From the NCBI RefSeq assembly GCF_030247195.1, contig NC_080670.1, positions 99,224,336-99,288,335 of the forward strand: a DNA stretch of 64,000 nt, in the 5' to 3' direction. Positions 44,726 through 55,559 of the stretch are shown here, one piece after another (within the stretch, counting starts at the first letter, position 1; each line of letters starts with the position of its first letter). The position numbers and the translations under genes were made by a program. This DNA is from Topomyia yanbarensis. Taxonomy: Eukaryota; Arthropoda; Insecta; Diptera; Culicidae. Under the pieces are notes generated by a model, which saw nothing but the letters and a program-made list of their open reading frames with translations, did no database searches and was not told the DNA's origin.

Positions 44726-47700
44726 TTGTCCAAGGGGAGCTACGATGAATTACGAACGCTCGTCGAGTCTTTTGTCAGCCATGTGGAGAACCTCAAAGTT
44801 CTTGGCCAGGATTTCACTGGAGTTTCAGAGCAGATGCTGATTTATATACTGGCTAGAGCGCTGGATGACGAAACCAAGATACACTGGGAGTCAACAATCA
44901 AGCGTGGGGAACTGCCTACCTATGACGAAACCATTGCATTCCTGAAGCACCGTGTTTCCATTCTAGAGCGATGCCAAAGCAGACCACCACGCAACGAAAC
45001 TCCGATAAAGCAACAACGCGGCAATCCTCTTCCAGCAACCATCAGGACATCGTTTCATAGAGCCAATGCAGTTACAGCACCACCACAGACGCCTCAGTGT
45101 GACTTCAGCAACAAGAATCATCTTACCTTCAAGTGTCCGACATTCAGAAACTTGTCAATCTCCCAGCGATTCACACTGGTGAAAGACAAAAACATTTGTT
45201 TCAATTGCCTCCGAGTTGGACATCGATCGACAGAATGCAACTGCGAAAAAACGTGTTTGAAATGCAAAATGAAACATCATACCATGCTGCACGATGAAAC
45301 TTTGAAACAGAATCTAACAGAGCAGGAAAATTGTGTGAGTCGTCCAAACAACACGTCGATGGTGCCCAGACCAATCAACGAGTCTTCTTCGACCAGCAGC
45401 GAACAATCCCGTAATAAGCTTGCGTGTAACCATTCCCAGGCAATTAAAACTGTCATGCTTCTTACGGCTGTCGTCAATGTGCGAGATCGCAATGGAAGTG
45501 TTCTTCCTTGTCGAACCTTGCTGGATAACGGTTCCCAGGTAAATTTGATATCAGAATCAATGGTGAACCGTTTGGGTCTGGAACGAAAGCCAGTATGTAT
45601 TCCTATTACTGGTATAGGGTCATCCAAAACATATGCCAGAGACATCATCCTCGCGGAAGTGCGATCCAGAATCAACAATTTCACCATGGAGATAGAATGC
45701 TTGGTCGTTCCCAAAGTAACTGGAATTATTCCCACAACAAAAATCGATACATCATCTTGGCCGATACCAGCAGATTTTCAAATGGCAGATCCGCAATTCA
45801 ACATACCAAACCACATTGATATGCTAATTGGTGTATCCAAATTCTTTCGTTTACTAAAATCGGGATTCTTTCAAATAGCCGACGACTTGCCGGACCTTCA
45901 AGAGACTCACTTTGGGTGGGTAGTCGCTGGTGATGTAAGAGATTCCTTTTCTGGTCAGCAGTTTGCGCATTCTGTAACGATTGATCAAATCCTTGAAACA
46001 ATCCAACGATTCTGGGCGCTGGAGGAAGTCCAACCAGAATCATCCCTCGATAGCGAACAGGAAGAGTGTGAAGCATTATTCCGGTCCACTCATCAAAGAG
46101 ACAATTCGGGGAAGTACATCGTAGAACTTCCGTTTCGTGAGTCAGTAACCGAGATTGGCGATAATCGTTCGCTAGCTCTACGACGATTTTTATCTCTGGA
46201 AAGGCGTCTAAAAAAAGATCCAGAATTGAAGTCGGAGTACACAAAGTTCATCGAAGAATATGAAGCAATGGGGCATTGCAAGGAAATCAACGAGCGCAAT
46301 GATTTACCTGACCAACGTGTTTACTACATACCGCATCACGCTATCCTACGTCCATCGAGCACCAGTACCAAACTAAGGGTGGTATTCGATGCATCGGCGA
46401 AATCGCACCCATCACAAATTTCGCTAAATGAAGCATTGAAAGTTGGACCTACTGTGCAAAGTGACCTCTTCGAGATTCACATCCGATTTCGCCAGCACAG
46501 GGTGGTTTTCACGGCCGATGTAACAAAAATGTACCGGCAAATCTGGATTGCGCCGTTCCAGACGTGCTTTCTTCGAATTTTTTGGAGAACCAACTCAGCT
46601 GACCCTCTGCGCGTACTTGAATTGACAACCGTCACGTATGGTACTGCCTCCGCTCCATTTCTAGCTACACGATGCTTGGTTCAGCTTTGTGAAGATGAAG
46701 GTGCAAAGTTTCCAATGGCAGCTCAAATTATTCTAGAAGATTGTTACGTTGACGACATCCTATCTGGAACCGACAGTTCAGAAAAGGCTATTGATTGCAT
46801 CAACCAAATACAAGGCTTACTACGATGTGGAGGATTTCCTGTTCATAAGTGGTGTTGCAACGATCCGACTGTATTACAACACATTCCTGATTGCGATCGT
46901 GAGGAACTAGTATATCTCGATCCATCATCCGATGATGGAGTGATTAAAGCGCTGGGAATAATTTGGAGTCCTGAAGAAGATGAATTCCGATTTCAAGCCA
47001 TTCAATATACTGAACAAAACATCACAAAGCGTCGTGTGCTGTCCGAAATAGGAAAACTGTTCGATCCACTAGGACTCCTATCATCGGTAATAGTGATTGC
47101 AAAACTGTTAATGCAGCAGCTGTGGGCCGCTGGTGTTTCTTGGGATGATAACCTCAATGGAGATTTGCTTTCTTCCTGGCTACAATTTCAGCGATCTCTG
47201 CCGGAAGTAAGAAATATTGCAATACCACGTAACGTTTTTTTCTCAGAATCCATTGCTCTCGAAGTCCATGGATTTTGTGACGCTTCGACTGTGGCTTATG
47301 GTGCTGCTGTATACGTTCGAAATATTCTTTCGAATAATACTGCTATTCTCAGGCTTTGGTGCAGTAAATCCAAAGTTGCTCCAATGAAAGAATTGAGTAT
47401 TCCACGCAAGGAATTGCTCGCCGCCAGATTGCTTTCCAAGCTCATCGTCAAAGTTCTTCAAGCATCCAAACGTCAATTTCGAGAAGTAGTCCTTTGGTCA
47501 GACAATCAAATTGTGTTAGCCTGGCTCAAAAAACCGTTGGCCATGCTTCAAGTTTTTGTTCGCAATCGCGTAGCTGAAATTCTGCAAGAGACGGGAAGAT
47601 TTCAATGGAAGTATGTGCCATCAAAGGACAACCCCGCAGATATTATATCACGTGGACAGTTTCCAGCAGCATTGAAAATCAACGATTTGTGGTGGACTGC

Positions 47701-48976
47701 TCCAGCATTTTTGCGAGTAGTGGACTATCAAATTGAAACACCTGATGAGTTACCAGATAGTCACATTCCTGAGTTAAAGCAGAGTAAAATACCACGAGCA
47801 TACCACATTGAAAATCTTCATGTTGGGCCATCTATGCTACTAGCGACCTTGCGGACAAAATTTTGGTTACTTGATGGCCGGTCTTCCATCCGCAAGATAA
47901 CAAGAACTTGTGTCACCTGTTTCCGTGCCAGACCAAAGCAATCAAGTCAGCAAATGGGTCAACTACCCGCCTGTCGAGTTGTACCATCACACCCATTCGA
48001 GGTTACCGGCGTCGACTATGCGGGACCAATTCTGGTGAAATACGGCACCCGAAAACCGCAAATTAAAAAAGCTTATTTTGCAGTCTTTGTTTGCATGACA
48101 ACGAAAGCCATCCACCTAGAGCTAGTGTCGGATATGACAACTGCAGCATTTTTAGCAGCTCTTCATCGTTTCGTCAGTCGGAGAGGATTACCACGAGAGA
48201 TCCATTCCGATAATGGATCCAACTTCAAAGGAGCAAGGTCTGAACTTCATGAGCTGTTTCTACTGTTTAATGACCGAACCACCGTCAGTCAGATCGCCGA
48301 GTATTGTCAACCGAGAGAGATATCTTGGAATTTCATTCCTCCTGAAGCTCCCAACTTTGGTGGCCTTTGGGAGGCAGCAGTCAAGAGTACCAAGTATTAT
48401 CTAAAGCGTACCTTGAAAAACGCTTTGCTTACCTTTGAGGAGTACGCAACAGTCTTAAGCCAAGTGGAAGCTGTATTGAACTCTAGACCGTTATTTACAC
48501 AGTCAACAAACCCAAATGATCCAGAGGTTCTAACACCGGGTCATTTTTTGATTGGTCGACCACTGGTTGCAGTCCCACAGCAGTCTTCCGAGGGAGTAGC
48601 TATCAATAGACTATCACGATGGCAATATTTGCAACGATTACGAGATGATTTCTGGAAGGTATGGAAGCGAGACTACCTTTTAGGCCTTCAACCAAGAGGA
48701 AAGAACCGTAATTCTTCTCCGAACATTCAACCTGTAATGGTGGTAATTTTAGAAGACAAAGATTCTCCACCTCAATCCTGGAAACTTGGACGCGTAATGC
48801 GAACTTATCCTGGACCGGACGGGTTAGTGAGAACTGAGGACATTAAGTTAGGAGATTCGATTTTGAGACGTCCCACATCGAAGCTATCCATTCTCCCGAT
48901 TGAGGACAACCGATTTGCTTATCCTGAACATCAAAATAATTCTGGGAGTTCATCCCAGCCCGGGGGAATATGTTAG
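44726..48976 (+). CDS. pol: BEL/Pao gag C-terminus and polyprotein (protease, RT, RNase H, integrase)
   Basis: Open for 1,416 codons. The first codon listed is not a true start, as the frame continues from gag upstream of the lesion. In order: rest of capsid; zinc knuckles, with a CCHC at about residue 158 ([14 protein letters not shown]); the knuckle before it has lost one Cys (CDFS...). Aspartic protease with LLDNGSQ at about 268-274. Reverse transcriptase with YVDD at about 674-677. RNase H with GFCDAS (D852) and LWSDNQ. Integrase with an H-x3-H and CVTC zinc-binding region, then D1097 (GVDYAGP), D1162 (HSDNGS) and E1216 (LWEAAVK). The TAG stop at 48974 lies inside the first six bases of the 3' LTR, common in this family. 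All catalytic regions look intact. The residue after the protease Asp is Asn rather than Ser/Thr; I cannot tell if this matters. Confidence 0.95.
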   Translation: MSKGSYDELRTLVESFVSHVENLKVLGQDFTGVSEQMLIYILARALDDETKIHWESTIKRGELPTYDETIAFLKHRVSILERCQSRPPRNETPIKQQRGNPLPATIRTSFHRANAVTAPPQTPQCDFSNKNHLTFKCPTFRNLSISQRFTLVKDKNICFNCLRVGHRSTECNCEKTCLKCKMKHHTMLHDETLKQNLTEQENCVSRPNNTSMVPRPINESSSTSSEQSRNKLACNHSQAIKTVMLLTAVVNVRDRNGSVLPCRTLLDNGSQVNLISESMVNRLGLERKPVCIPITGIGSSKTYARDIILAEVRSRINNFTMEIECLVVPKVTGIIPTTKIDTSSWPIPADFQMADPQFNIPNHIDMLIGVSKFFRLLKSGFFQIADDLPDLQETHFGWVVAGDVRDSFSGQQFAHSVTIDQILETIQRFWALEEVQPESSLDSEQEECEALFRSTHQRDNSGKYIVELPFRESVTEIGDNRSLALRRFLSLERRLKKDPELKSEYTKFIEEYEAMGHCKEINERNDLPDQRVYYIPHHAILRPSSTSTKLRVVFDASAKSHPSQISLNEALKVGPTVQSDLFEIHIRFRQHRVVFTADVTKMYRQIWIAPFQTCFLRIFWRTNSADPLRVLELTTVTYGTASAPFLATRCLVQLCEDEGAKFPMAAQIILEDCYVDDILSGTDSSEKAIDCINQIQGLLRCGGFPVHKWCCNDPTVLQHIPDCDREELVYLDPSSDDGVIKALGIIWSPEEDEFRFQAIQYTEQNITKRRVLSEIGKLFDPLGLLSSVIVIAKLLMQQLWAAGVSWDDNLNGDLLSSWLQFQRSLPEVRNIAIPRNVFFSESIALEVHGFCDASTVAYGAAVYVRNILSNNTAILRLWCSKSKVAPMKELSIPRKELLAARLLSKLIVKVLQASKRQFREVVLWSDNQIVLAWLKKPLAMLQVFVRNRVAEILQETGRFQWKYVPSKDNPADIISRGQFPAALKINDLWWTAPAFLRVVDYQIETPDELPDSHIPELKQSKIPRAYHIENLHVGPSMLLATLRTKFWLLDGRSSIRKITRTCVTCFRARPKQSSQQMGQLPACRVVPSHPFEVTGVDYAGPILVKYGTRKPQIKKAYFAVFVCMTTKAIHLELVSDMTTAAFLAALHRFVSRRGLPREIHSDNGSNFKGARSELHELFLLFNDRTTVSQIAEYCQPREISWNFIPPEAPNFGGLWEAAVKSTKYYLKRTLKNALLTFEEYATVLSQVEAVLNSRPLFTQSTNPNDPEVLTPGHFLIGRPLVAVPQQSSEGVAINRLSRWQYLQRLRDDFWKVWKRDYLLGLQPRGKNRNSSPNIQPVMVVILEDKDSPPQSWKLGRVMRTYPGPDGLVRTEDIKLGDSILRRPTSKLSILPIEDNRFAYPEHQNNSGSSSQPGGIC

Positions 48977-49597
48977 CGCCTCAAACGCTAATCAACGGTA
49001 GGCAAGTTAATATACTAGTAAAATCGCGCAGCATCACAAACGATCAAGAACATTCCCGCATTATATATTTTGCGCGTATGGTCATAACACATAGGTAAGC
49101 AAGCAGCAGTAGCAGCAATAGCAATAATAGCAGCAGCAGCAATACATGATGTGCGGTATTGCATCATCGTCAACAAGCGTGAACGAGCCAAATATACAAT
49201 CACTCGATGCGGAAAGGAGACGAAAAACAATTGATGTGTGACATGGCATCGACAAGCATCGCGGATGAGCCACGCGTTTCTAGAACGTGTGGCTTGTAAT
49301 ATAAATACGCGCGTTCTGCGCATCGCAGCAATCAGTTTTATTTCAACAAGTGTGAAGTACAAGTGAAGAGTGAAAATAAAAGAGTAAAGTGTGAAGTGCA
49401 AAAAGTGTTTTTCCTTCCAATAAATCACATCCAGTTGCAAGTGGTTTTCCTAAATACAGTCCACATAAGTTGTTTGCGGTTTGTTTTGAGTGGTCCATCC
49501 AAGAGTTTTATTTGTCTGCGGACAAGTGTAAACATAACCAGCCACCAACAGCAAGCTGCAAATTTTCTACACCAAGGGCCACCCCTAGGCCCAAACA
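48971..49597 (+). repeat. BEL 3' LTR
   Basis: 627 bp, matching the 5' LTR except for the three differences noted. A purine-rich CCCGGGGGAATA just upstream is the likely polypurine tract. The pol stop codon lies within the LTR. It is followed at once by GGCAC and 171-bp satellite. Confidence 0.95.
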
Positions 49598-50766
49598 GGC
49601 ACAATCTGACCTTATGGCGATTCTAAGAAAACAATAGAATTCGAGTAATGGGGCTCAGAGTGTCATTGTTTACATCTGCAATAACTGCTTCGATTTCTTT
49701 GACAGAACGTATGGGTTAACACACAAAGCGTTGAATTTGATTCTACATATGCCCAGCCACAATCTGACCTTATGGCGATTCCAAGAAAATAGAATTCGAG
49801 TAATGGGGCTCAGAGTGTCATTGTTTACATCTGCAATAACTACTTCGATTTCTTTGACAGAACGTATAGGCTACCACACAAAGCGTTGAATTTTATTAGC
49901 TAGATTGGTTCTACATATGTCCAGCCACAATCTGACCTTATGGCGATTCCAAGAAAATAGAATTCGAGTAAGGGGGCTCAGAGTGTCATTGTTTACATCT
50001 GCAATAACTACTTCGATTTCTTTGACAAAACGTATAGGCTACAATACGAAGTATTGAATTTTGTTAGCTAGACTGATTCTACATATGCCCAGCCACAATC
50101 TGACCTTATGGCGATTCCAAGAAAACAATAGAATTCGAGTAATGGGGCTCAGAGTGTCATTATTTACATCTGCAATAACTGCTTCGATATCTTTGACAGA
50201 ACGTATGGGCTAACACACAAAGCGTTGAATTTGATTCTACATATGCCCAGCCACAATCTGCCCTATTGGCGCTTCCAAGAAAATGGAATTCGAGTACTGG
50301 GGCTCAGAGTGTCATTGTTTACATCTGCAATAACTACTTCGATTTCTTTGACAGAACGTATAGGCTACCACACAAAGCGTTGAATTTTATTAGCTAGATT
50401 GATTCTACATATGTCAAGCCACAATCTGACCTTATGGAGATTCCAAGAAAATAGAATTCGAGTAAGGGGTCTCAGAGTGTCATTGTTTACATCTGCAATA
50501 ACTACTTCGATTTCTTTGACAGAACGTATAGACTACCACACGAAGTGTTGAATTTTATTAGCTAGACTGATTCTACATATGCCCAGCCACAATCTGACCT
50601 TATGGCGATTCCAAGAAAACAATAGAATTCGAGTAATGGGGCTCAGAGTGTCCGTGTTTACATCTGCAATAACTGTTTTGATTTCTTTGACAGAACGTAT
50701 GGGCTACCACACAAAGCGTTGAATTTTATTAACTAGACTGATTCTACATATGCCCAACCACAATCT
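49598..50766. repeat. 171-bp tandem satellite, block 2 (about 7 copies)
   Basis: The same monomer as at 21490-26708 in the same orientation. Two monomers (near 49733 and 50229, 496 bp apart) share a deletion turning GAATTTTATTAGCTAGACTGATTC into GAATTTGATTC, evidence of a local three-monomer duplication. The block ends inside a monomer (CCCAACCACAATCTA) directly against 18S rRNA sequence. Confidence 0.95.
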
Positions 50767-50771
50767 AGCTA

Positions 50772-51437
50772 GTGGAACTGGAATGAGTTGAGCATAAATC
50801 CTTCAACAAGGATCAAGTGGAGGGCAAGTCTGGTGCCAGCAGCCGCGGTAATTCCAGCTCCAAAAGCGTATATTAAAATTATTGCGGTTAAAACGTTCGA
50901 AGTTTAGTCTTGTCCAACACGGGTGCTACTCCTAATAGTGGTAGTAAGTCACTGGATTGTTGCGACTATAAGACTGGATGTGCGGCCGCGCGGCCCCCCG
51001 GGTTCGTGTGTGTCATTGTGGCGTCTGTTGCCTTTTATCGGGTGCTGGCGTTTCCCACAAGCCCAGCTGCTATTATCTTGACCAAATTAGAGTGCCCTAA
51101 GCAGGCTATCACTATGGCCGAGAATAATCTTGCATGGAATAATGGAATATGACCTCGGTCAAGAGGTAATGATTAACAGAAGTAGTTGGGGGCATTAGTA
51201 TTACGGCGCGAGAGGTTAAATTCGTAGACCGCCGTAAGACTAACTAAAGCGAAAGCATTTGCCATGGTTGCTTTCATTAATCAAGAACGAAAGTTAGAGG
51301 ATCGCTGGCGATTAGATACCGCCCTAGTTCTAACCGTGAACTATGCCAATTAGCAATTGGGAGACGCTACATTATGGTGCTCTCAGTAGCTTCCGGGAAA
51401 CCAAAATTAGGTTCCGGGGGAAGTATGGTTGCAAAGT

Positions 51438-51484
<47 letters not shown>

Positions 51485-52067
51485 GCGGCTTAATTTGACT
51501 CAACACGGGAGAACTTACCAGGTCCGAATTTATTGAGGTAAGACAGATTAATAGCTCTTTCTCAAAATTAAGGGTAGTGGTGCCTGGCCGTTCTTAGTTC
51601 GTGGAATGATTTGTCTGGTTAATTCCGATAACGAACGTGACTCAATCAAATTAAATAGAACGCTATCAGCAGTCAAATGATGATACCGCTCGGTTGGCGG
51701 CCGGTGTGGCTCGTGTGGGTCGCTGTGGCGGTGGGTTAACCCCCACGCGGTTGCAGTGTCTGCCCCTGTTCGCCGGTTCCGTCCGGCCGGCGGTGTAGTG
51801 TGACCTGATAATACGTCAACTCATCGAGGTTGACTTCTGCTTAATAGGACAATTTGTGTTCAGCAAAATGAGATTGAGCGATAACAGGTCCGTGATGCCC
51901 TTAGATGTTCTGGGCTGCACGCGCGCTACAATGTGAGCAGCAGCGTGTACCCTATTCCGAAAGGAACGGGAAATCACTGAAATGCTCATTTAGTCGGGAT
52001 TATGGATTGAAATGGTCCATATGAACCTGGAATTCCCAGTAAGTGCTGGTCATTAGCTAGCGTTGAT

Positions 52068-52111
<44 letters not shown>

Positions 52112-52230
52112 GGATTATTTAGTGAGGTCTTTGAAGGTAAACATTTGCTAGTCCTTCCGAAGGATTAAGTTTGAATCGCTGAAGTTGACCGAACTTGATG
52201 AATTAGAGGAAGTAAAAGTCGTAACAAGGT
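50772..52230 (+). rRNA. 18S rRNA fragment, truncated at both ends, probable pseudogene
   Basis: About 1,460 nt of small-subunit rRNA, compared with roughly 1.9-2.0 kb expected. It includes the 530 loop (GTGCCAGCAGCCGCGGTAAT at 50833), ATTAGATACC, GAATTGACGGAAGGGCACCA, and the decoding-site region CTTTGTACACACCGCCCGTC. A GC-rich expansion segment (about 51690-51800) is typical of mosquitoes. It lacks about the first 500 nt and stops after GTCGTAACAAGGT, omitting the last 30 or so nt. Changes at normally invariant positions, for example GAGGTTAAATTC for GAGGTGAAATTC and GTGCCTGGCC for GTGCATGGCC, argue that it is no longer functional. No ITS or 5.8S follows. Confidence 0.9.
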
Positions 52231-53160
52231 ATACATAAACGTGTTCGATGAGGTTCGATGACGAGGGGATCCACAGTGATTGGATCAGCACATACCCTAG
52301 GTAACGTTTTTAATTTTTTTTATTATTTAGGGCGAGTTCAAAGCTATTCCACGAATGACTAGATTTTTCGATAGCGCGCGAAAAGAACTTTCCTTGGCCG
52401 TATATGTAATATACGTAACCACAAGTAAAATTTGTTTTTTTTGTTTGTTTACTTCGGAATTTCACCTGAAAAATTTCGAAAATTTAGCTTTTGAATACAA
52501 ATTGTGCGCCGAAATTAAAATGCAGGAGCATTGAGGCTGAAAAATAATAACGAGTATCATTGATTTGTAGTTTTATTCAAAAAACATCCCACGCGATCCT
52601 TACTTTATCATCAAAAGTGGCCAGGTGGCATCATTGTGCGTATAGTCGTAAATTGGCGAGATTTCCGCGTCACATATTTAAAATTAGGTAATGCAGACAA
52701 CAGTCCGCTCTTTTATGCAACGCATTCGCTTTTACACGATCTTCTTAAATTAAAAACATAAAACATGATAAGTGAAACCATCGCCAGCAGACCCTGGACT
52801 CCCCTACTATAAATTAGAAGTCAATAATTAAACAACCAAAACACTAGAGAAATACTCCTCACAGTTTAGGTATTTAGCGTTCTGATGGAGTCCAAAATAT
52901 AAGAAACAATCTGTATTCGCTTATGTTGAGGTAACTAGAAGAAAAAAAAGTTTTTGTTTTTTATTCGCCCAGGTGCCCAACACCGCCTCTACAACTATGT
53001 CGAAGACAGCCAAGCGCTATCTCTTTCGGTTCAAAAGTTAATTTTTTTGTAGCCTACTGTGATCAACTTTTTAAAAAAATAATATTGCCAAAAGATGGCG
53101 ATTTTTACACACACAAACATTGTAGAATATGTGAAATCGCTAATATGGACAGTTTTGACT
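52231..53160. other. unassigned DNA after the 18S fragment
   Basis: No rRNA spacer, gene or element recognised. GTTCGATGAGGTTCGATGACG near 52243 is a short tandem repeat. The 89-codon plus-strand ORF at 53085-53354 overlaps better coding evidence on the other strand and is probably spurious. Confidence 0.4.
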
Positions 53161-53169
53161 CCAATGAAT

Positions 53170-53700
53170 TATGTACCTCAAAACGCTGTTTTGAGCCACT
53201 GTGCCATGTCATCATCGGTACTGCTTTCTTGCTGTTCACGGTCAGAGGTTCTTATATGTTTCTTGTTCCTGTTGTTTCTTGCTGGGGTCTGCTCGGGATA
53301 TGTGATCAGCGTTGTTTGCTTATAGGCCATCCTTCGGTGCTTTGCATTCGATAGTCATGTAAGAAGGGATTGGTTTAGTCGCTAGCATCATCACAATACG
53401 AATACCGGTGACAATATTTCTCAAAGTGTCATTCGTAATAGATTCCATTTCTCCGTATTGCGACATAATTCGTTTGATGTAACCTACTTTAGTGCGCGTC
53501 CCAAATCATGAATACGAACGACGTTTCCCATATACACGGGGATCTTGATTTTGGCTTGTTTCATTGGTACATCTAAAACACGAACCGTATGATTTACGTG
53601 CGACTAAGCATGATTCTAATGAGAGTTTTGCATTGTAACTGGTATAAAGCGATATTGATCCGGGACAAAAATGCATGAAATGGTGATTACGCCGTAGAAA
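53170..53700 (-). pseudogene. decayed gag-like (RRM-type) ORF1 fragment
   Basis: Reading leftward on the minus strand, three adjacent frames give a continuous, family-like pattern: TVRVLDVPMKQAKIKIPVYM, then after a stop and frame change GYIKRIMSQYGEMESI followed by TGIRIVMMLATKPIPSYMTI, and after another change TTLITYPEQTP and a polar tail. The order (x-V-x-P ... YG-x-(M/V)-x-SI ... TGIRIV-x-M ... PIPSY-x-T(I/V) ... ITYPEQ-x-P) resembles the nucleic-acid-binding part of gag-like zinc-knuckle proteins in mosquito retroelements. The Cys knuckle expected after it is not preserved. I give this as homology from recall, not from a search. Confidence 0.4.
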
Positions 53701-53759
53701 CATACACAAACCCACAATTGGGAATATATTCGTGAATTCAGCTATATCGGAGTATTAGT

Positions 53760-54022
53760 TAGAGTTAGAATCAAAAACAAATTAATAGCGTTATGTCTGG
53801 GTGATAGACCTTTCATTTGCAATTAGTTTGGATAAGATCGGTTCAGCCATTGCTGATAAACACGAATGAGAGTTTGTCCGTTACATACACACATACAAAC
53901 ACACACAGATGTCCCAAATCGTTCAGCTAAATCGATTGGTATATAAAACTCGGCCCTCCAGGTCTCTAAAAAAATCTTGAAAGTTTGAGCGAATTCTATA
54001 CATTTATTTATAAGAAATGTAA
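53760..54022 (+). mobile_element. hairpin-tailed repeat, 3' portion
   Basis: Closely matches 33143-33427: AATCAAAAACAAATTAATAG, GGATAAGATCGGTTCAGCCA, ACAC-rich stretch, ACTCGGCCCTCC, GAAAGTTTGAGCGAATTCTA, then a terminal hairpin (54000-54020) and AAAA. The 5' end is not identifiable. Unlike the copy at 33 kb, no 8-bp tract follows. Confidence 0.7.
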
Positions 54023-54201
54023 AAATCGTTCTAGTCATAGGGTTAAATCTCAACCATTGCAGAGTTATTGAACTCTTTCTTCTCGAACGCCTCCCCTTCA
54101 AATACAATCAATTATTTGTCTGTTAACGCAGTACGATGCGAATGACTTGTAAATAAAATGGTTTTATAAAATAGATTTGCCCTGTTTTTCTACTTCTCAG
54201 A

Positions 54202-55490
54202 ATGGCTAAATCACGGAAGTTGAAGGAATGTCAAAAGCAGCGTTTTATTGGCCACTTTTCTAAGAAATTTGGAAAAGAATGGCTAAACCGAGAATACACT
54301 AATAATGCCGAATAATTCAAAATTTTGGGTATAAATTTCAACCCTTTGAATCGTTTTAAACTGTACAATTTCATTAAGAAATTGAGACAAAATGCTTCGG
54401 CCCCATCGGCAAGTAGAATAACAGAGATTTGTGATAATACCACAATGATCAACAATTCTGTTAGCAAGCAACAGAATATAATATACCCCGAACCGGCCAC
54501 TCTTGAAAATTTGACCTCAAAGAGCATTGAGATTGGTTTCATAGTGAAAGAAAACATGCAACAAATTGGCGATCTAAAGGAACAGCAGCAACTGATCACT
54601 GTGTCAATCGCTGAGCATGATAACGTGGATGTCAGTAACGATGATGCTAAGACAGTACAGAATATTACTGCAATTGGCTCGCGACACGATTATGTAGTGG
54701 AAGTGGATAAAAACATGCAACAAATTGGCGATCTAAAGGAACAGCAGCAACTGATCACTGTGTCAATCGCAGAGCATGATAACGTGGATGTCAGTAACGA
54801 TGATGCTAAGACAGTACAGAATATTACTGCAATTGGCTCACGACACGATTATGTAGTTTTATATAATGAGGATTTTGAGGACGAGTTTTCTCTGGAAAAT
54901 AGAATACCCATAATGATAATGATCAACAGATTGGCGGGTTGCAGGATGAGCAGATACGGAAAAATGATGTACAGATATCTATTAATCCAACGGTGGTTCA
55001 CACAGAAAACAACCGTACAGACGAAAATACTAACAATCTAAATCATGCACAAGACTATATAGTTTTGTATGAACAAGATTTTGAAGAACAATTTACGCTA
55101 GAACATAGGACACCCGTTAAAGAAGATGATCATCAGCAAATTGACGACTTGCAAAAACGAAATGTACCGGACCCGGCAGTGGAGGAAGTGACCAGTATTT
55201 CAAGGGATAACAGAAAAATTCCATACAATACAACAGACTTTTTCGACTCCGGAGAGAGGCGCTATTGGAGTCGAGAACAATTGCAAAAAGTCCTGAATAA
55301 AGAGACACATAAATTAATACGGTATAAGGAGGGACATAATCAAAGAATTGCTCATAAAACCCTCGAAGAACAAAAAGCGTTTACAACATACTACGATTTG
55401 ATCCGTCAACCCAATGCAACATGCAAAGCGTATTTCAAAGACATAAAAGATTATGTACCCACCAAAAAATCGGTACGAACTGAGGGATGA
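54202..55490 (+). pseudogene. broken gene of unknown function with internal protein repeats
   Basis: ATG at 54202 (MAKSRKLKECQKQRF) follows a strong splice-acceptor-like tract ending TTCTCAG at 54200. Codon 38 is TAA (54313-54315). The frame then stays open for over 190 codons, changes frame near 54906-54915 and continues to TGA at 55488. Two exact-looking 159-bp direct repeats (54553-54711, 54712-54870) encode 53-residue units containing QQIGDLKEQQQLITVSIAEH. A degenerate module follows: DYVVLYNEDFEDEFSLEN resembles DYIVLYEQDFEEQFTLEH further on, each next to a QQI(G/D)(D/G)L motif. The C-terminal 90 residues are basic and helical (YWSREQLQKVLNKETHK). I recognise no family. One stop and one frameshift suggest recent inactivation, unless there is an intron or sequencing error. 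Confidence 0.55.
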
Positions 55491-55559
55491 TTCCATGAGA
55501 AACCGGCCGACCGCAAAATATGACCATATGTAGATTCGAACGAAACTTTGCAGGTGTGT

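Larger units (their letters stand above)
43341..49597 (+). mobile_element. BEL/Pao LTR retrotransposon, 6,257 bp
   Basis: Complete insertion: a 627-bp LTR at each end starting TGTTAG and ending AACA, GGCAC target duplication, gag and pol in the order protease, reverse transcriptase, RNase H, integrase. The YVDD reverse transcriptase motif and integrase order are those of BEL/Pao. I see only three differences between the LTRs (43832, 43833, 43766 relative to the copy at +5630), so the insertion is recent. The coding region is one frame except for a lesion in gag near 44660. The right end lies in 171-bp satellite. Confidence 0.95.

Noticed and set aside
52231..52320. Insertion of an rDNA-specific non-LTR element at the 18S 3' break
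   Set aside because: I see no reverse transcriptase, poly(A) tail or target duplication at the junction, so a simple truncation is the safer reading.
53085..53354. 89-codon plus-strand ORF with a hydrophobic stretch
   Set aside because: The minus strand over the same bases shows a better, family-like coding pattern. The plus-strand ORF has no homologue I recognise.
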